Positions 16,799-25,686 of a stretch of 64,000 bases of DNA are shown here, in pieces (the stretch's first letter is position 1; each line of letters begins with the position of its first letter). Below the pieces are notes generated by a model. That model ran no database searches. It worked only from the letters and a program-made list of their open reading frames with translations, and had not been told where the DNA came from. Both the position numbers and the translations under genes were made by a program. Origin of the DNA: Ochrobactrum chromiisoli (GTDB lineage Bacteria > Pseudomonadota > Alphaproteobacteria > Rhizobiales > Rhizobiaceae); assembly GCF_026241335.1 (NCBI RefSeq), contig NZ_JAPHAV010000012.1, positions 1 through 64,000 on the forward strand, read 5' to 3'.

Positions 16799-17824
16799 TC
16801 AGAGCCAGACATCAGAGACCTGATGCCCCCGGGGATAAGGATCCGTTGGATCTACACCATACTGGCCAACACTGGTAATCCAGGCCTGCCCCGCAATGGT
16901 GACGATCACACCCGGATATGATCCGACCTTGCTGGACGCGACGATACGACTATCAAAATGCGTACCGGTGATAGAATGATTTCTGAACAGCTCATCTTGC
17001 TTAATCTGCCCCTTCGCAGACATAACCGCCAATCGGGATGTTGTTCCAGTTCCCGTAGGAGATCGGTCCAGTCTTCCATGCAAACAAACTGTGCCATTCT
17101 TGCTTACATAAATGCCATCGCGCCGTTCGACAGGTCCCTCGAAAATAACATTTGAAACATTCCGGATTTTCTCGTTCTCGGGATGCACGACTTCGAGTTG
17201 CTCGTTGACAGCGGCTTTGATCCGCTTACCCAACAAAGACATATCTCGTGCTTCATCCGGGCGTATTTCAAAACCCAGAGCCTTTGCGTTCACGTGAGCG
17301 AAAGTCATACCGCCATAAGAAGTATCAACCAGCACTGTTCCAAGGCCCTCCACTTCGACAGGTGTATCTAGATGAAGTGCAAAAGCCGGAACATTCGTAA
17401 ACTCTACTCGTGTAACCTTTCCATCCTTACAAGTGCACTTGGTTTCGATAATCCCTGCTGGCGCTTCCATTCTCAAACGTGTTTCGGGTTCCTGCATTCG
17501 AACAATACCGGTCTCCAGCGCGACCGTGGCGACACACATCGTGTTCGAACCTGACATTGGCGGATACTCAGTACTCTCGACTATCACATAGCCCAAGTCA
17601 GCTGTCTTATCACAAGCAGGTAGAATGATGTTGGCATTCACATACGGGGCACCGCGCGGCTCGAACAGGAGCAGCCCGCGAATTTCATCCATATTTTCTT
17701 CCAAGTACTCTTTTTTCTCAAACATTGTCTCGCCCGGAACATCGACTATGCCCCCGACAACAACGTTCCCTACTTCTCCTTCTGCATGACAACCTACGAC
17801 TGTAAAAGTTCTGTTCCAACGCAT
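16799..17824 (-). CDS. Proline racemase family protein, probable hydroxyproline dehydratase/epimerase-type (Ser/Thr active-site pair)
   Basis: A 341-residue member of the proline racemase superfamily ([15 protein letters not shown] at the N-terminus). In proline racemase the two catalytic Cys lie in MCGHGT and DRSPCGTG. Here they read MSGSNT and DRSPTGTG, so the first is Ser and the second Thr. Known trans-3-hydroxyproline dehydratases keep the first Cys and have Thr in the second place, so a dehydratase-like outcome is favoured but not certain. It is the last gene of a minus-strand set with an MFS carrier and an Ldh-family reductase that could reduce pyrroline-2-carboxylate to proline. The second copy at 45027-46055 has the same Ser/Thr pair. 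Confidence 0.88.
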   Translation of the reverse strand: MRWNRTFTVVGCHAEGEVGNVVVGGIVDVPGETMFEKKEYLEENMDEIRGLLLFEPRGAPYVNANIILPACDKTADLGYVIVESTEYPPMSGSNTMCVATVALETGIVRMQEPETRLRMEAPAGIIETKCTCKDGKVTRVEFTNVPAFALHLDTPVEVEGLGTVLVDTSYGGMTFAHVNAKALGFEIRPDEARDMSLLGKRIKAAVNEQLEVVHPENEKIRNVSNVIFEGPVERRDGIYVSKNGTVCLHGRLDRSPTGTGTTSRLAVMSAKGQIKQDELFRNHSITGTHFDSRIVASSKVGSYPGVIVTIAGQAWITSVGQYGVDPTDPYPRGHQVSDVWL

Positions 17825-17876
17825 ATCAAGAGCTCCTCACCAACCAGAATATGGATCGTTCATCGACACAGGACCG

Positions 17877-17909
17877 AGGCGTTGAAGCATCCGAGATGCT
17901 TCAACGCCT
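17877..17909. other. Perfect 15-bp inverted repeat between MFS and proline-racemase genes
   Basis: AGGCGTTGAAGCATC at 17877-17891 is exactly complemented at 17895-17909 with a 3-base loop. It sits 11 bp after the MFS stop and about 50 bp before the start of the next gene of the same operon. There is no T-tract, so it is more likely an mRNA processing or stability hairpin, or a partial attenuator, than a full terminator. Confidence 0.7.
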
Positions 17910-17920
17910 GACGAATCCAC

Positions 17921-19213
17921 TTATGAAATGAGCTTTCGCTTTCGTATCGCGAATGCCGCGATCAACGACAGTGCGACCGTAATCAGAACGTAGACCGCAA
18001 CCGCGTGCCAGGTTCCATAGTAAGACAGCAGCCATGTTGCTATCAGAGGTGCCGTCCCACCTGCCAACGCTGCTCCGACCTGATATCCAAGTGTAACACC
18101 GGTATAGCGTACCTGCGGGCTGAAAATTTCCGATGTTAATGGCCCCAGTACCGCCGTGATGGGTGACCAAAAGATACCAAACATCAGCACGGTAGCAAGC
18201 GTTAATAAGGCGATACTTTGGCTGTTCACCATATAGAAATAGGGGAATATGAATGCTCCAACCAGGAAGGCCCCGGTGGAGAAGACAGTTTTCCGACCGA
18301 TATGGTCCGACAGCCACCCCATCGTTGGTATCATCACCGAGGACACCGCCGCGCCAATCATAACTGCAGTGAGAATGCTCTCCCGTGAGTAACCTAGATT
18401 GCTGACGGCATAGCTTACAACGAAGGTGGTGAAGATATAAAACGGTGCTGTATCCACAATCTTGAGCCCAGCGGCGATCAGGACTTCCCGCCATTGCGTC
18501 TTGAGAGTCACTGCGAGCGGAAATTTAACGATGGCACCAGCGGCCTTAACTTTCTTGAATTCTGGTGTTTCGTCGATTCCAGATCGGATCCACAACCCCA
18601 GGAACACAAGCGTAGCACTTAGCAGAAAAGGAATTCTCCAACCCCAGGAGAGAAAGCTTTCTTCCGGAAGTAGCAAGAGAATTGCCGTGACGCAAAGGGT
18701 CGCCAATAACATTCCAATCGTCACCCCTGTCTGTGGAATACTACCATAAAAGCCTTTCTTATTCTTCGGTGCGTACTCCACCGCCAACAAGAGCGCACCG
18801 CCCCACTCCCCGCCAATGCCGAGCCCTTGAACCAGCCGGAGCAGAATGAGCAGTATCGGAGCCCAAATGCCGATGTGATCATAGGTAGGCAATAAACCAA
18901 TCCCGATCGTAGCAATACCCATCAATGACAACGTAATGACGAGCGTCTTTTTGCGACCAATCCGGTCACCAACGTGAGAAAATATGATGCCACCGAACGG
19001 CCGGATAAAAAATGTCAACGAGAATGAAAGGTAAGACAATAGTAAAGCAACGGTTGGATCCTCTGCAGGAAAGTATAACTTATTGAAAACCAGGGCTGCT
19101 GCCGTACCGTACAAAAAATAATCGAACCATTCAATTGAGCTACCGATAAGGCTTGCAATCAATGCTTTCCTTCGTTGTGTCGACGAAGGCTGCGTTTGCG
19201 CTTGCGCGTCCAT
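17921..19213 (-). CDS. MFS transporter, metabolite:H+ symporter (MHS) type
   Basis: A 430-residue, 12-TM carrier of the MHS group (ProP, KgtP, ShiA relatives): SIEWFDYFLYGTAAALVF in TM1, the loop motif HVGDRIGRKKTLV between TM2 and TM3, GLGIGGEWGGALLLAVEYAP in TM4-5, and DHIGRKTVF in the second half. MHS carriers move betaines, proline, dicarboxylates or shikimate with protons across the inner membrane. In an operon between an Ldh-family reductase and a proline-racemase family enzyme, a hydroxyproline- or imino-acid-like substrate is likely. ATG start at 19213. Confidence 0.92.
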   Translation of the reverse strand: MDAQAQTQPSSTQRRKALIASLIGSSIEWFDYFLYGTAAALVFNKLYFPAEDPTVALLLSYLSFSLTFFIRPFGGIIFSHVGDRIGRKKTLVITLSLMGIATIGIGLLPTYDHIGIWAPILLILLRLVQGLGIGGEWGGALLLAVEYAPKNKKGFYGSIPQTGVTIGMLLATLCVTAILLLLPEESFLSWGWRIPFLLSATLVFLGLWIRSGIDETPEFKKVKAAGAIVKFPLAVTLKTQWREVLIAAGLKIVDTAPFYIFTTFVVSYAVSNLGYSRESILTAVMIGAAVSSVMIPTMGWLSDHIGRKTVFSTGAFLVGAFIFPYFYMVNSQSIALLTLATVLMFGIFWSPITAVLGPLTSEIFSPQVRYTGVTLGYQVGAALAGGTAPLIATWLLSYYGTWHAVAVYVLITVALSLIAAFAIRKRKLIS

Positions 19214-19308
19214 TAAATTTCCCCTTTTGAATAGAGTTGTTTACAAAGCTCATAAATCAGCCTGATTAATTCACTAGCGCCGCTGTCGAATGGAAGCGTT
19301 CACATAAT

Positions 19309-20331
19309 TTATGCATTCATGGTTGCTTGATCCGGTGAGATCATTGCGATCAAGCTCTGCTTCAGCGTCACGCTAATTGGAATCCCCACGTCTGCCGCCT
19401 CGGTACGAAACGCAAAGCGGCGTTCTCCCGGCAAACGTTCAACACCACTGTTTCGAATAGTTTCGATGAGTTGCTGCACCCGCTGTGCAGTTGGCGGTAG
19501 GTTTCCAGCTCCGTAACGAGGATCAACGACTATTACCGTTTGCCCAGTACGAGGTGTGTGAGCCCCTGGTTGCTTTGCCAGATCACATTCAGAGGAAAAC
19601 TGTCCACCCGTAAGAGCTGCACATAGAATCTCGCACATTATTGATAGAGCCGCTCCTTTATGTCCTCCGAACGGTAGAAGTGCGCCACCGTTCAGGATCG
19701 CTGACGGATCGGTAGACATTTTGCCGAATTGATCTACGCCTGCGCCTGGAGGGGCCGATCTACCGTCACGAGCAAGGACACTGAGATCTCCATGCGCCAT
19801 AGACGAGGTAGCCATATCAAATAAAAAGGGAGGCTCCTCACTACGAGGAGTTGCAAAAGCTATCGGATTTGTTCCGTAAACGGGTTGTCTTCCACCCGGA
19901 TGAGTGACGACCGCCATAGAATTCACCACCGACAAGGCAAGTAGCCCCTGCTCAGCATATGGTTCAACGTCCAGATAGAGAGCACCCAAATGATGGGAGT
20001 TTCTGATTGCGATAATTGCTACGCCTAACTCCTTGGCACGTTCCACTGCCAACGGCTGGACATCTGCGTGAGCAACCACTGCGAAGCCATTTTGTGCATC
20101 AACCCGGATCAGCGCTCCTCCGCAATCTTCGATCACTGGCTGAGCTCGGCCGTCAACCCACCCGCCGTTCAAGGAACTCACGTAACCAGGCATGCGAAAC
20201 GTTCCGTGACTGGTACTTCCATCTCGTTCAGCACACGCGCAATTATGCGCCAGGATTTCTGCTGTATATTCCGAACAACCGTTTGATAAAAAGACAGTCG
20301 CCAACAGAGCTTTTAGCTCTGCGAAGTTCAT
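19309..20331 (-). CDS. Ldh family oxidoreductase, probable imine (pyrroline-2-/piperideine-2-carboxylate) reductase
   Basis: A member of the malate/L-lactate dehydrogenase (Ldh_2) family, about 340 residues. Family marks: HNCACAERDGSTSHG near the N-terminus, IRNSHHLGALYLD with the conserved His pair, YGTNPIAFATPR, and GGHKGAALSIMCEILCAALTGG. In hydroxyproline and pipecolate catabolism these NADPH enzymes reduce cyclic imines (DpkA/LhpD type); others act on ureidoglycolate or malate. The ATG at 20331 has GGAG six bases upstream; an in-frame GTG at 20343 is the alternative. First gene of the reductase-MFS-racemase set, divergent from the XRE-cupin regulator. A paralogue is at 36251-37273. Confidence 0.88.
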   Translation of the reverse strand: MNFAELKALLATVFLSNGCSEYTAEILAHNCACAERDGSTSHGTFRMPGYVSSLNGGWVDGRAQPVIEDCGGALIRVDAQNGFAVVAHADVQPLAVERAKELGVAIIAIRNSHHLGALYLDVEPYAEQGLLALSVVNSMAVVTHPGGRQPVYGTNPIAFATPRSEEPPFLFDMATSSMAHGDLSVLARDGRSAPPGAGVDQFGKMSTDPSAILNGGALLPFGGHKGAALSIMCEILCAALTGGQFSSECDLAKQPGAHTPRTGQTVIVVDPRYGAGNLPPTAQRVQQLIETIRNSGVERLPGERRFAFRTEAADVGIPISVTLKQSLIAMISPDQATMNA

Positions 20332-20617
20332 TCGGTGCTCCACGGTTTCCCCTGTTCTCCATTGAATTTCGGATCAAACAGGTCGACCTGCATCTAGCGA
20401 ATGGATGCATTGTTTCCTATTTGCTTTTTTGTTTCCGATAATGAACACCGCTTCGGAAGTGGAGTCAATTGGAAATATCAGCTATGACGTCCAACTGATG
20501 AATGCGGTATGTTACGAGCAACGCTCTGGCTATCGGCTTTATAATATCGCGGTAATACAAAGTCTTAGCGAAACATATTCGGAGCTGTAAAAGTGGTCTC
20601 CAAGGGCAAAGCACTTA

Positions 20618-21271
20618 ATGATTGAACCAAACGACGTCGACATTTCCCCAGACGATACTGAGCTACATAAACGGATGCGCGAATTCGGTGAGCGTATCCG
20701 AGCTTTACGACAACAGAGGGGGTGGACCGTGAGAGATTTGGCGACTCGCGCTGGCCTCGCGGCCTCAACCATATCAAAAGTTGAGAACGCACGGATGTCA
20801 CCTACATATGACAATATGTTGCGCTTGGCACACGGACTGAATGTGCATATCGAGGCGCTGTTTAATGACTCCGCGAGCCTGATCGGCGTTGGGCGTCGAA
20901 GCGTGGTGCGTAAAGGTGAAGGCATCCATATTCGCTCAAAGCATTATCGCTACGAAATCCTGTCTTCGGACATCGCACAAAAGAAGTTTTTTCCTGTAAT
21001 TGCAAAGATTGATCCAAATATTGATGGTGACCGCTTGAAATCGTCACGTCACCCTGGAGAAGAATTCGTCTACGTCATGAGTGGCTCGGTGAATTTGGCG
21101 ACCGAACACTACTCGCCCACGGTTCTAAACACCGGTGATAGTTGCTATTTTGACAGCACAATGGAACACTCGCTCACATCAACGACCGATACCCAAGCGG
21201 TCGTCCTGTGGATATCATCTTTCCCGGCTACCGGAGATGACGACAGCGACGTCATTGTTGCGCCTGAATAA
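20618..21271 (+). CDS. XRE family regulator with C-terminal cupin domain
   Basis: A 217-residue regulator: an N-terminal XRE helix-turn-helix (IRALRQQRGWTVRDLATRAG, then STISKVENARMSPTYD) at about residues 28-80, and a cupin at about 140-210 (HPGEEFVYVMSGSV, then DSCYFDSTMEHSL). This HutD/PuuR-like design is typical of repressors or activators of amino-acid and polyamine catabolism. It is divergent from the Ldh-MFS-racemase set (287 bp between starts) and converges on the ABC permease, so it probably senses the substrate of one of these. Confidence 0.9.
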   Translation: MIEPNDVDISPDDTELHKRMREFGERIRALRQQRGWTVRDLATRAGLAASTISKVENARMSPTYDNMLRLAHGLNVHIEALFNDSASLIGVGRRSVVRKGEGIHIRSKHYRYEILSSDIAQKKFFPVIAKIDPNIDGDRLKSSRHPGEEFVYVMSGSVNLATEHYSPTVLNTGDSCYFDSTMEHSLTSTTDTQAVVLWISSFPATGDDDSDVIVAPE

Positions 21272-21341
21272 AGAGGTCTCTGTTCACCAGGTGAATGGCT
21301 TGTCCAGTTCAACGCCTTCCTTGTCGACGACTCTTTTGACA

Positions 21342-21998
21342 CTATGAGATTTGGGCCCGCTTCTCTAACCATCGGAAGCCCATCGCCATTGCGCTGATCA
21401 TAAGCAGATAAATGACAGCGACAGCAAACCATATTTCTACTGCCCTGTAGTTCTCCGTCATGATTTCCTGACCCGTTCTGGTAAGTTCTGCCACCCCGAT
21501 GACAATGAGAAGCGACGTATCCTTCAATCCTATTATAAACTGATTGCCTAAGGCAGGCACCATTCTACGAAATGCAATCGGAAGAATGATGAGAATCAGA
21601 ACTAGACGAAACGGTAGCCCAACCGCAAAGCCTGCCTCTTTCAAACCCTTTGGAACGGATAAAAGTCCACCTCGCACAATCTCGGCGAAATAGGCGGATG
21701 AGTTGATAATCAATCCTATTATGCCCGCAGACGTTGCGCTCATTCTTACACCTGCAAGCATTGGCAGCGCAAAGTATATGAACATAATTTGCACCACCAG
21801 AGGCGTCCCTCGAATTGCTCCAATATAGGCTTGGGCAAACATGGAAATGTATCTGGGGCCGTATGTCCTGATCAGACCCATGATTGTTCCGGAAACGATC
21901 CCGGCACTCAGGGCGACCACGGCAATCCAGATGGTGTTTCCCGCACCTTTCAACAGTTCGGGTAAAGCTTGTATAATTGCGGACCATTCAAAAATCAT
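21342..21998 (-). CDS. Amino acid ABC transporter permease (HisM/GlnP type)
   Basis: A 218-residue inner-membrane permease with the polar amino-acid uptake signature: TIWIAVVALSAGIVSGTIMG, GAIRGTPLVVQIMFIYF and the EAA-like loop EAGFAVGLP followed by RMVPALGNQFIIGLKDTSL. Start ATG at 21998 (MIFEWSAI) by alignment with the close paralogue at 43394-44050 (MTFEWSAI), which it matches over its whole length. The gene is downstream of a binding protein but no ATPase gene follows, so the ATPase at 42669-43397 or another must serve it. Confidence 0.92.
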   Translation of the reverse strand: MIFEWSAIIQALPELLKGAGNTIWIAVVALSAGIVSGTIMGLIRTYGPRYISMFAQAYIGAIRGTPLVVQIMFIYFALPMLAGVRMSATSAGIIGLIINSSAYFAEIVRGGLLSVPKGLKEAGFAVGLPFRLVLILIILPIAFRRMVPALGNQFIIGLKDTSLLIVIGVAELTRTGQEIMTENYRAVEIWFAVAVIYLLMISAMAMGFRWLEKRAQIS

Positions 21999-22115
21999 AC
22001 TGCTGTCCCGAAACTGGGATGGGCAACCAAGGTTTGCAGGATTTGGAAGTGTTGCAAGGTGCCAGGTTGCCATCCTGAATGTATAAAGCGACAGTAAGAG
22101 CGCCCAGAAAACCGA

Positions 22116-22874
22116 TCAATCAGTTGCGCTATTTGGCGATGATCCGAACCATTTCTTGGCTATCGCATCGTACCTTCCATCGCTTCGCATGCTTTTCAGT
22201 GCCTCGTTAACCGGGCCTACAAGCTTGCTGCCCTTAGGAAAAGCGATTCCAAGTGAAACCTGATCCCCGATGGGCTGTTCCAATAGCCGGACCGTTCCCC
22301 CTGCTTCATTCTTTGCGTAATAGGCTAAAGATGGATAGTCATATAAAACTGCGTCTACTCTTCCACTTCGCAACTCTAGATATGCGTTCGCGATTGTGGG
22401 AAAGAGTACAACACTGGCATTGGGCGCGTTCTTTTTTATCCAATCTGCAGCTGCGCTACCAGTCAGGGAAGCAAGGCGTTTGCCATCTGTGTCTCCAGCA
22501 GATTTGATTGTGTCATTCTCTTTAGCAACCAATATTCCATTTGCGCTGAGATAATAGGGATCTGAGAAGTCCACTGCGGCTTGGCGCTGTGGGGTAATAA
22601 AGATGCTCGATATTGCAACATCGATGTTAGCTGTCTGCAATGCTGGAATTAGCGCGCCGAAATCCATTGCCGCCATTTCGTAATCATGGCCGATTTCCTT
22701 TGCGATCTCGCCCCAGAGATCCTGGTCGAACCCCACATTTTTACCCTTTTCTATGAAGTCAAAGGGCTTGATATCGGTAAACGTGCCAACCGTGAGTTTT
22801 TGCGAATGAGCGTACGTCGCGCTCAAAGTCAGACTTGTCCCGATCAATACTGCAATAATTGCGTGGTTCCGCAT
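22116..22874 (-). CDS. Amino acid ABC transporter substrate-binding protein
   Basis: A family 3 solute-binding protein of about 252 residues with an N-terminal signal peptide ([19 protein letters not shown], cut near AHSQ). Conserved blocks: [42 protein letters not shown], and [17 protein letters not shown] 22874 has AAAAGGGGAAAG upstream. It delivers an amino acid in the periplasm to the permease encoded 117 bp downstream. It closely resembles the binding protein at 44092-44844, suggesting duplication of a whole uptake module followed by loss of one ATPase. Confidence 0.92.
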   Translation of the reverse strand: MRNHAIIAVLIGTSLTLSATYAHSQKLTVGTFTDIKPFDFIEKGKNVGFDQDLWGEIAKEIGHDYEMAAMDFGALIPALQTANIDVAISSIFITPQRQAAVDFSDPYYLSANGILVAKENDTIKSAGDTDGKRLASLTGSAAADWIKKNAPNASVVLFPTIANAYLELRSGRVDAVLYDYPSLAYYAKNEAGGTVRLLEQPIGDQVSLGIAFPKGSKLVGPVNEALKSMRSDGRYDAIAKKWFGSSPNSATD

Positions 22875-23116
22875 GAACTTTCCCCTTTTGTGATTAGCTT
22901 TGTGCATGCCCCATCGACATCGCGTTCAATCGCGAATGCCGGAAGTTGCAAAAAAGATTCACTGAAAGCGATTGACCCTTGTTATTTTCGATTTTTGGGG
23001 TCGCCTTACTCGTCCCATCACCAAACTATTGCTATAAAAAACCGTTTAGGATACTAGAATTCGACTATAAGAGATATACAGGATTTTTATATCTCGCCAT
23101 ATTGAATCGTCTGGCA
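22875..23116. other. Noncoding region upstream of the binding-protein gene
   Basis: No gene is supported here. The region must hold the promoter of the binding-protein/permease pair. It is AT-rich, and I see no TTGTATAC-like box of the kind found elsewhere in the window. Confidence 0.5.
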
Positions 23117-23145
23117 CAAAAAAAACGGCGATCCCAATATCGCCG
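23117..23145 (-). terminator. Rho-independent terminator after ETF-quinone oxidoreductase
   Basis: Read on the minus strand, CGGCGAT-ATTGGG-ATCGCCG is followed by TTTTTTTT. The stem is a perfect 7 bp and lies about 30 bp past the stop of the ETF-quinone oxidoreductase gene. Confidence 0.85.
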
Positions 23146-23174
23146 CCTGGTATCTTCAATCAGCAAGTGAACGA

Positions 23175-24860
23175 CTACATGTTCATATAGACTGGCCCTT
23201 CGCCACCTTGTGGCGGCACCCAGTTGATGTTCTGGTTCGGGTCCTTGATGTCGCACGTCTTGCAGTGCACGCAGTTCTGCGCGTTGATGACGAAACGGAC
23301 GTCCTTGGCGCTTGGATCAGCAGCCGAATTTCCGTCCTTGTCCACCCACTCATAAACGCCTGCCGGGCAATAGCGCGTCGACGGGCCAGCAAAGACATCA
23401 TGCTCCGAGGTCTGCTGCAGCTTCATATCAGCGACCTGCAGATGCACAGGCTCGTTTTCGTCATGGTTGGTGTTCGAAAGAAACACTGACGAAAGACGAT
23501 CAAAGGTCAGCACACCATCCGGCTTCGGATAATCGATCTTCTTGTGCTTTGCTGCTGGCTCAAGGCTTTGCGCATCGTTCTTGCCATGCTTCAGCGTGCC
23601 GAAAAATGAGAAACCAAACAGCTGATTGGTCCACATATCAAGACCACCGAGAGCAACACCAACAACCGTGCCGAACTTCGACCAAAGCGGCTTCACATTA
23701 CGGACCTTCTTGAGATCCTTGCCGATGGCGCTGTTACGCCAGCTGTTTTCGATTTCAATCGGCTCATCATTGGCACGACCAGCGGCCAAAGCTTCCGCAA
23801 TCTTGTCGGCAGCGAGAATGCCCGACAGAACTGCGTTATGACTGCCCTTGATGCGGGGAACGTTGACGAAGCCAGCCGAACAGCCGATCAGCGCACCACC
23901 CGGGAAGGACAGTTTTGGCACTGACTGGAAGCCACCTTCGGTAATCGCGCGCGCGCCATAAGAAAGGCGTTTGCCACCCTCGAATGTATCGCGGATCGCC
24001 GGATGCGTCTTGAAGCGCTGAAATTCCTCAAACGGCGACAGATACGGGTTCTTGTAGTTGAGATGCAGCACGAAGCCGACTGCAACCATATTATCTTCAA
24101 GATGATAGAGGAACGAGCCACCGCCGGTCTTCATATCAAGCGGCCAGCCAAATGAATGCTGTACCAGACCCGGCTTATGCTTGGATGGATCTACCTGCCA
24201 GAGTTCCTTGAGGCCGATACCGAACTTGGATGGTTCACGACCTTCATCAAGCTTGAACTTCGCGATCAGTTCCTTGGCAAGCGAACCGCGCGCGCCTTCA
24301 CCAATCAGCACATATTTGCCGAGCAGGGCCATACCGCGCGTGTAATTCGGACCATGTGTGCCATCGCGCTCGACGCCCATGTCGCCAGTTGCAACACCAA
24401 TCACTGCGCCTTCATCGTTATAAAGCACTTCAGTTGCAGCAAAGCCTGGATAGATTTCAACACCAAATTCTTCAGCCTTAGTGCCAAGCCAGCGGCAGAC
24501 ATTGCCAAGCGACACAATGTAATTGCCATGATTGTTCATCAATGGCGGCATGGCGAAATTTGGCAGACGCACCGAACCCGCAGGACCAAGCAGCAGGAAA
24601 TGGTCGGCGGTCACAGGGGTCTTGAGCGGATGCCCCTCTTCCTCACGCCAGCCTGGCAGAAGCTGATCGATACCACTTGGATCAACGACGGCACCCGACA
24701 GGATATGCGCGCCAACTTCCCCGCCCTTTTCAAGAACGACGACTGAAAGCTCCGGCTTGATTTGTTTGAACCGAATAGCCGCAGCAAGACCTGCAGGGCC
24801 TGCGCCGACGATCACTACGTCGAATTCCATGCTCTCGCGATCAGGCACCCCAGTATGCAT
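23175..24860 (-). CDS. Electron transfer flavoprotein-ubiquinone oxidoreductase
   Basis: A 561-residue ETF-QO. The FAD motif VVIVGAGPAGLAAAIRF starts at residue 14, HILSGAVVDP follows, and the C-terminus has the 4Fe-4S Cys set (CPAGVYEW, NCVHCKTCDIKDP) ending in GGEGPVYMNM. It takes electrons from reduced EtfAB and passes them to ubiquinone at the inner membrane. Length is full. It sits among catabolic genes and only 200 bp from the DMSP-lyase-like/StcD-like pair; EtfA and EtfB are at 37-39 kb. Its base composition looks more G+C-rich and codon-regular than its neighbours, resembling a core gene. A strong terminator follows. Confidence 0.97.
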   Translation of the reverse strand: MHTGVPDRESMEFDVVIVGAGPAGLAAAIRFKQIKPELSVVVLEKGGEVGAHILSGAVVDPSGIDQLLPGWREEEGHPLKTPVTADHFLLLGPAGSVRLPNFAMPPLMNNHGNYIVSLGNVCRWLGTKAEEFGVEIYPGFAATEVLYNDEGAVIGVATGDMGVERDGTHGPNYTRGMALLGKYVLIGEGARGSLAKELIAKFKLDEGREPSKFGIGLKELWQVDPSKHKPGLVQHSFGWPLDMKTGGGSFLYHLEDNMVAVGFVLHLNYKNPYLSPFEEFQRFKTHPAIRDTFEGGKRLSYGARAITEGGFQSVPKLSFPGGALIGCSAGFVNVPRIKGSHNAVLSGILAADKIAEALAAGRANDEPIEIENSWRNSAIGKDLKKVRNVKPLWSKFGTVVGVALGGLDMWTNQLFGFSFFGTLKHGKNDAQSLEPAAKHKKIDYPKPDGVLTFDRLSSVFLSNTNHDENEPVHLQVADMKLQQTSEHDVFAGPSTRYCPAGVYEWVDKDGNSAADPSAKDVRFVINAQNCVHCKTCDIKDPNQNINWVPPQGGEGPVYMNM

Positions 24861-25058
24861 AACCTAACTTTTCCTGTTGAGTAATTTGTCGCCAAAACTA
24901 AAAGCTAACCGCCTGAACAAGTCCACAATGGGGAGTTCGAAGACACGCCTAAGTAATGATTGTCAGGATAATATCCTATTATTTTTTATACAATACTGAA
25001 TTTTCGTATAATATTATCTTGTGGCAAAAATGCTATCTACCTCTGCGACGCATGACAC

Positions 25059-25655
25059 TCATCCCACCCACAATGCCCAGAATGCCAAAAGTGGTCGATT
25101 AGTCGATCTCATAGCGTGAAGGATTCCCGGCGGATTGTAGAATGATCCACCCGGACCAAGTGCAAACCATTCATTGTCAGACTGCTTGAAATGTCCTTCC
25201 GATAATACGAGGTAGGTCTCCTCGGGAAAATGAGTATGGTCAGGATATCGAACATTTGGTGCTAGCAGCGACGCGCCAATTGCAACATCAGGCCGATCTT
25301 CGAGACCTCCCGGTCCAATGACCATGCAGTTTCCGTGACCGTCAGGAAAATTTTCACTTGCTGTTGCGGCATCATATGAGAGCCTGCGTACCCAGCTCAA
25401 ATCCGGTTCGAGCGCCAGGAAGCTCTTTACGAGTTCGAGGAGAGTCTGGTTGGAGGTCTCAACTTCGCTCGCATCAGATAGAAAAGCACATACCGGTAGC
25501 TTGATACAATCTTTATTGATGTGTCCGGATTCTGCATCGATCGCACCGAATATGCGATCGACAGAAACGCGCCCGCTGTCATTAGTTACAAATTCTTCGA
25601 ATGCATTTCGCGCGACCTCAACAAAATGGGCCAATTCAGTGGTTCGATCAACCAT
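25059..25655 (-). CDS. DMSP-lyase-like cupin protein (DddQ/DddL family)
   Basis: A 198-residue cupin matching the dimethylsulfoniopropionate lyase family in length and C-terminal motifs. The metal-binding core is RYPDHTHFPEETYLVLSEG (His140, His142, Glu146 and Tyr148, counted from ATG 25655), then GGSFYNPPGILHAMRS with the second His near 180 and PLLAFWALW at the end. In DddQ/DddL the metal and a Tyr catalyse beta-elimination of DMSP to acrylate and DMS. ATG 25655 lies seven bases after AGGAG. It is 31 bp after the StcD-like demethylase gene, so in this setting it may act on a betaine or beta-substituted acid instead; DMSP cleavage is not shown. Confidence 0.78.
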   Translation of the reverse strand: MVDRTTELAHFVEVARNAFEEFVTNDSGRVSVDRIFGAIDAESGHINKDCIKLPVCAFLSDASEVETSNQTLLELVKSFLALEPDLSWVRRLSYDAATASENFPDGHGNCMVIGPGGLEDRPDVAIGASLLAPNVRYPDHTHFPEETYLVLSEGHFKQSDNEWFALGPGGSFYNPPGILHAMRSTNRPLLAFWALWVG

Positions 25656-25686
25656 CGTCATTCTCCTCAAAGGTCAAAATGCCGGG

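Noticed and set aside
16799..17824. Ordinary proline racemase or 4-hydroxyproline epimerase assignment
   Set aside because: Both catalytic Cys positions are replaced (Ser and Thr), so a plain racemase name is not justified.
24156..24746. 196-codon plus-strand open frame
   Set aside because: It lies antisense to the ETF-QO gene, has no domain, and its composition is that of a mirrored high-GC coding region.
23175..24860. Possibility that ETF-QO is part of a nitrogen-fixation FixC set
   Set aside because: The length (561) and C-terminal 4Fe-4S Cys motif match ETF-QO; FixC is shorter and has no such cluster, with FixX separate.
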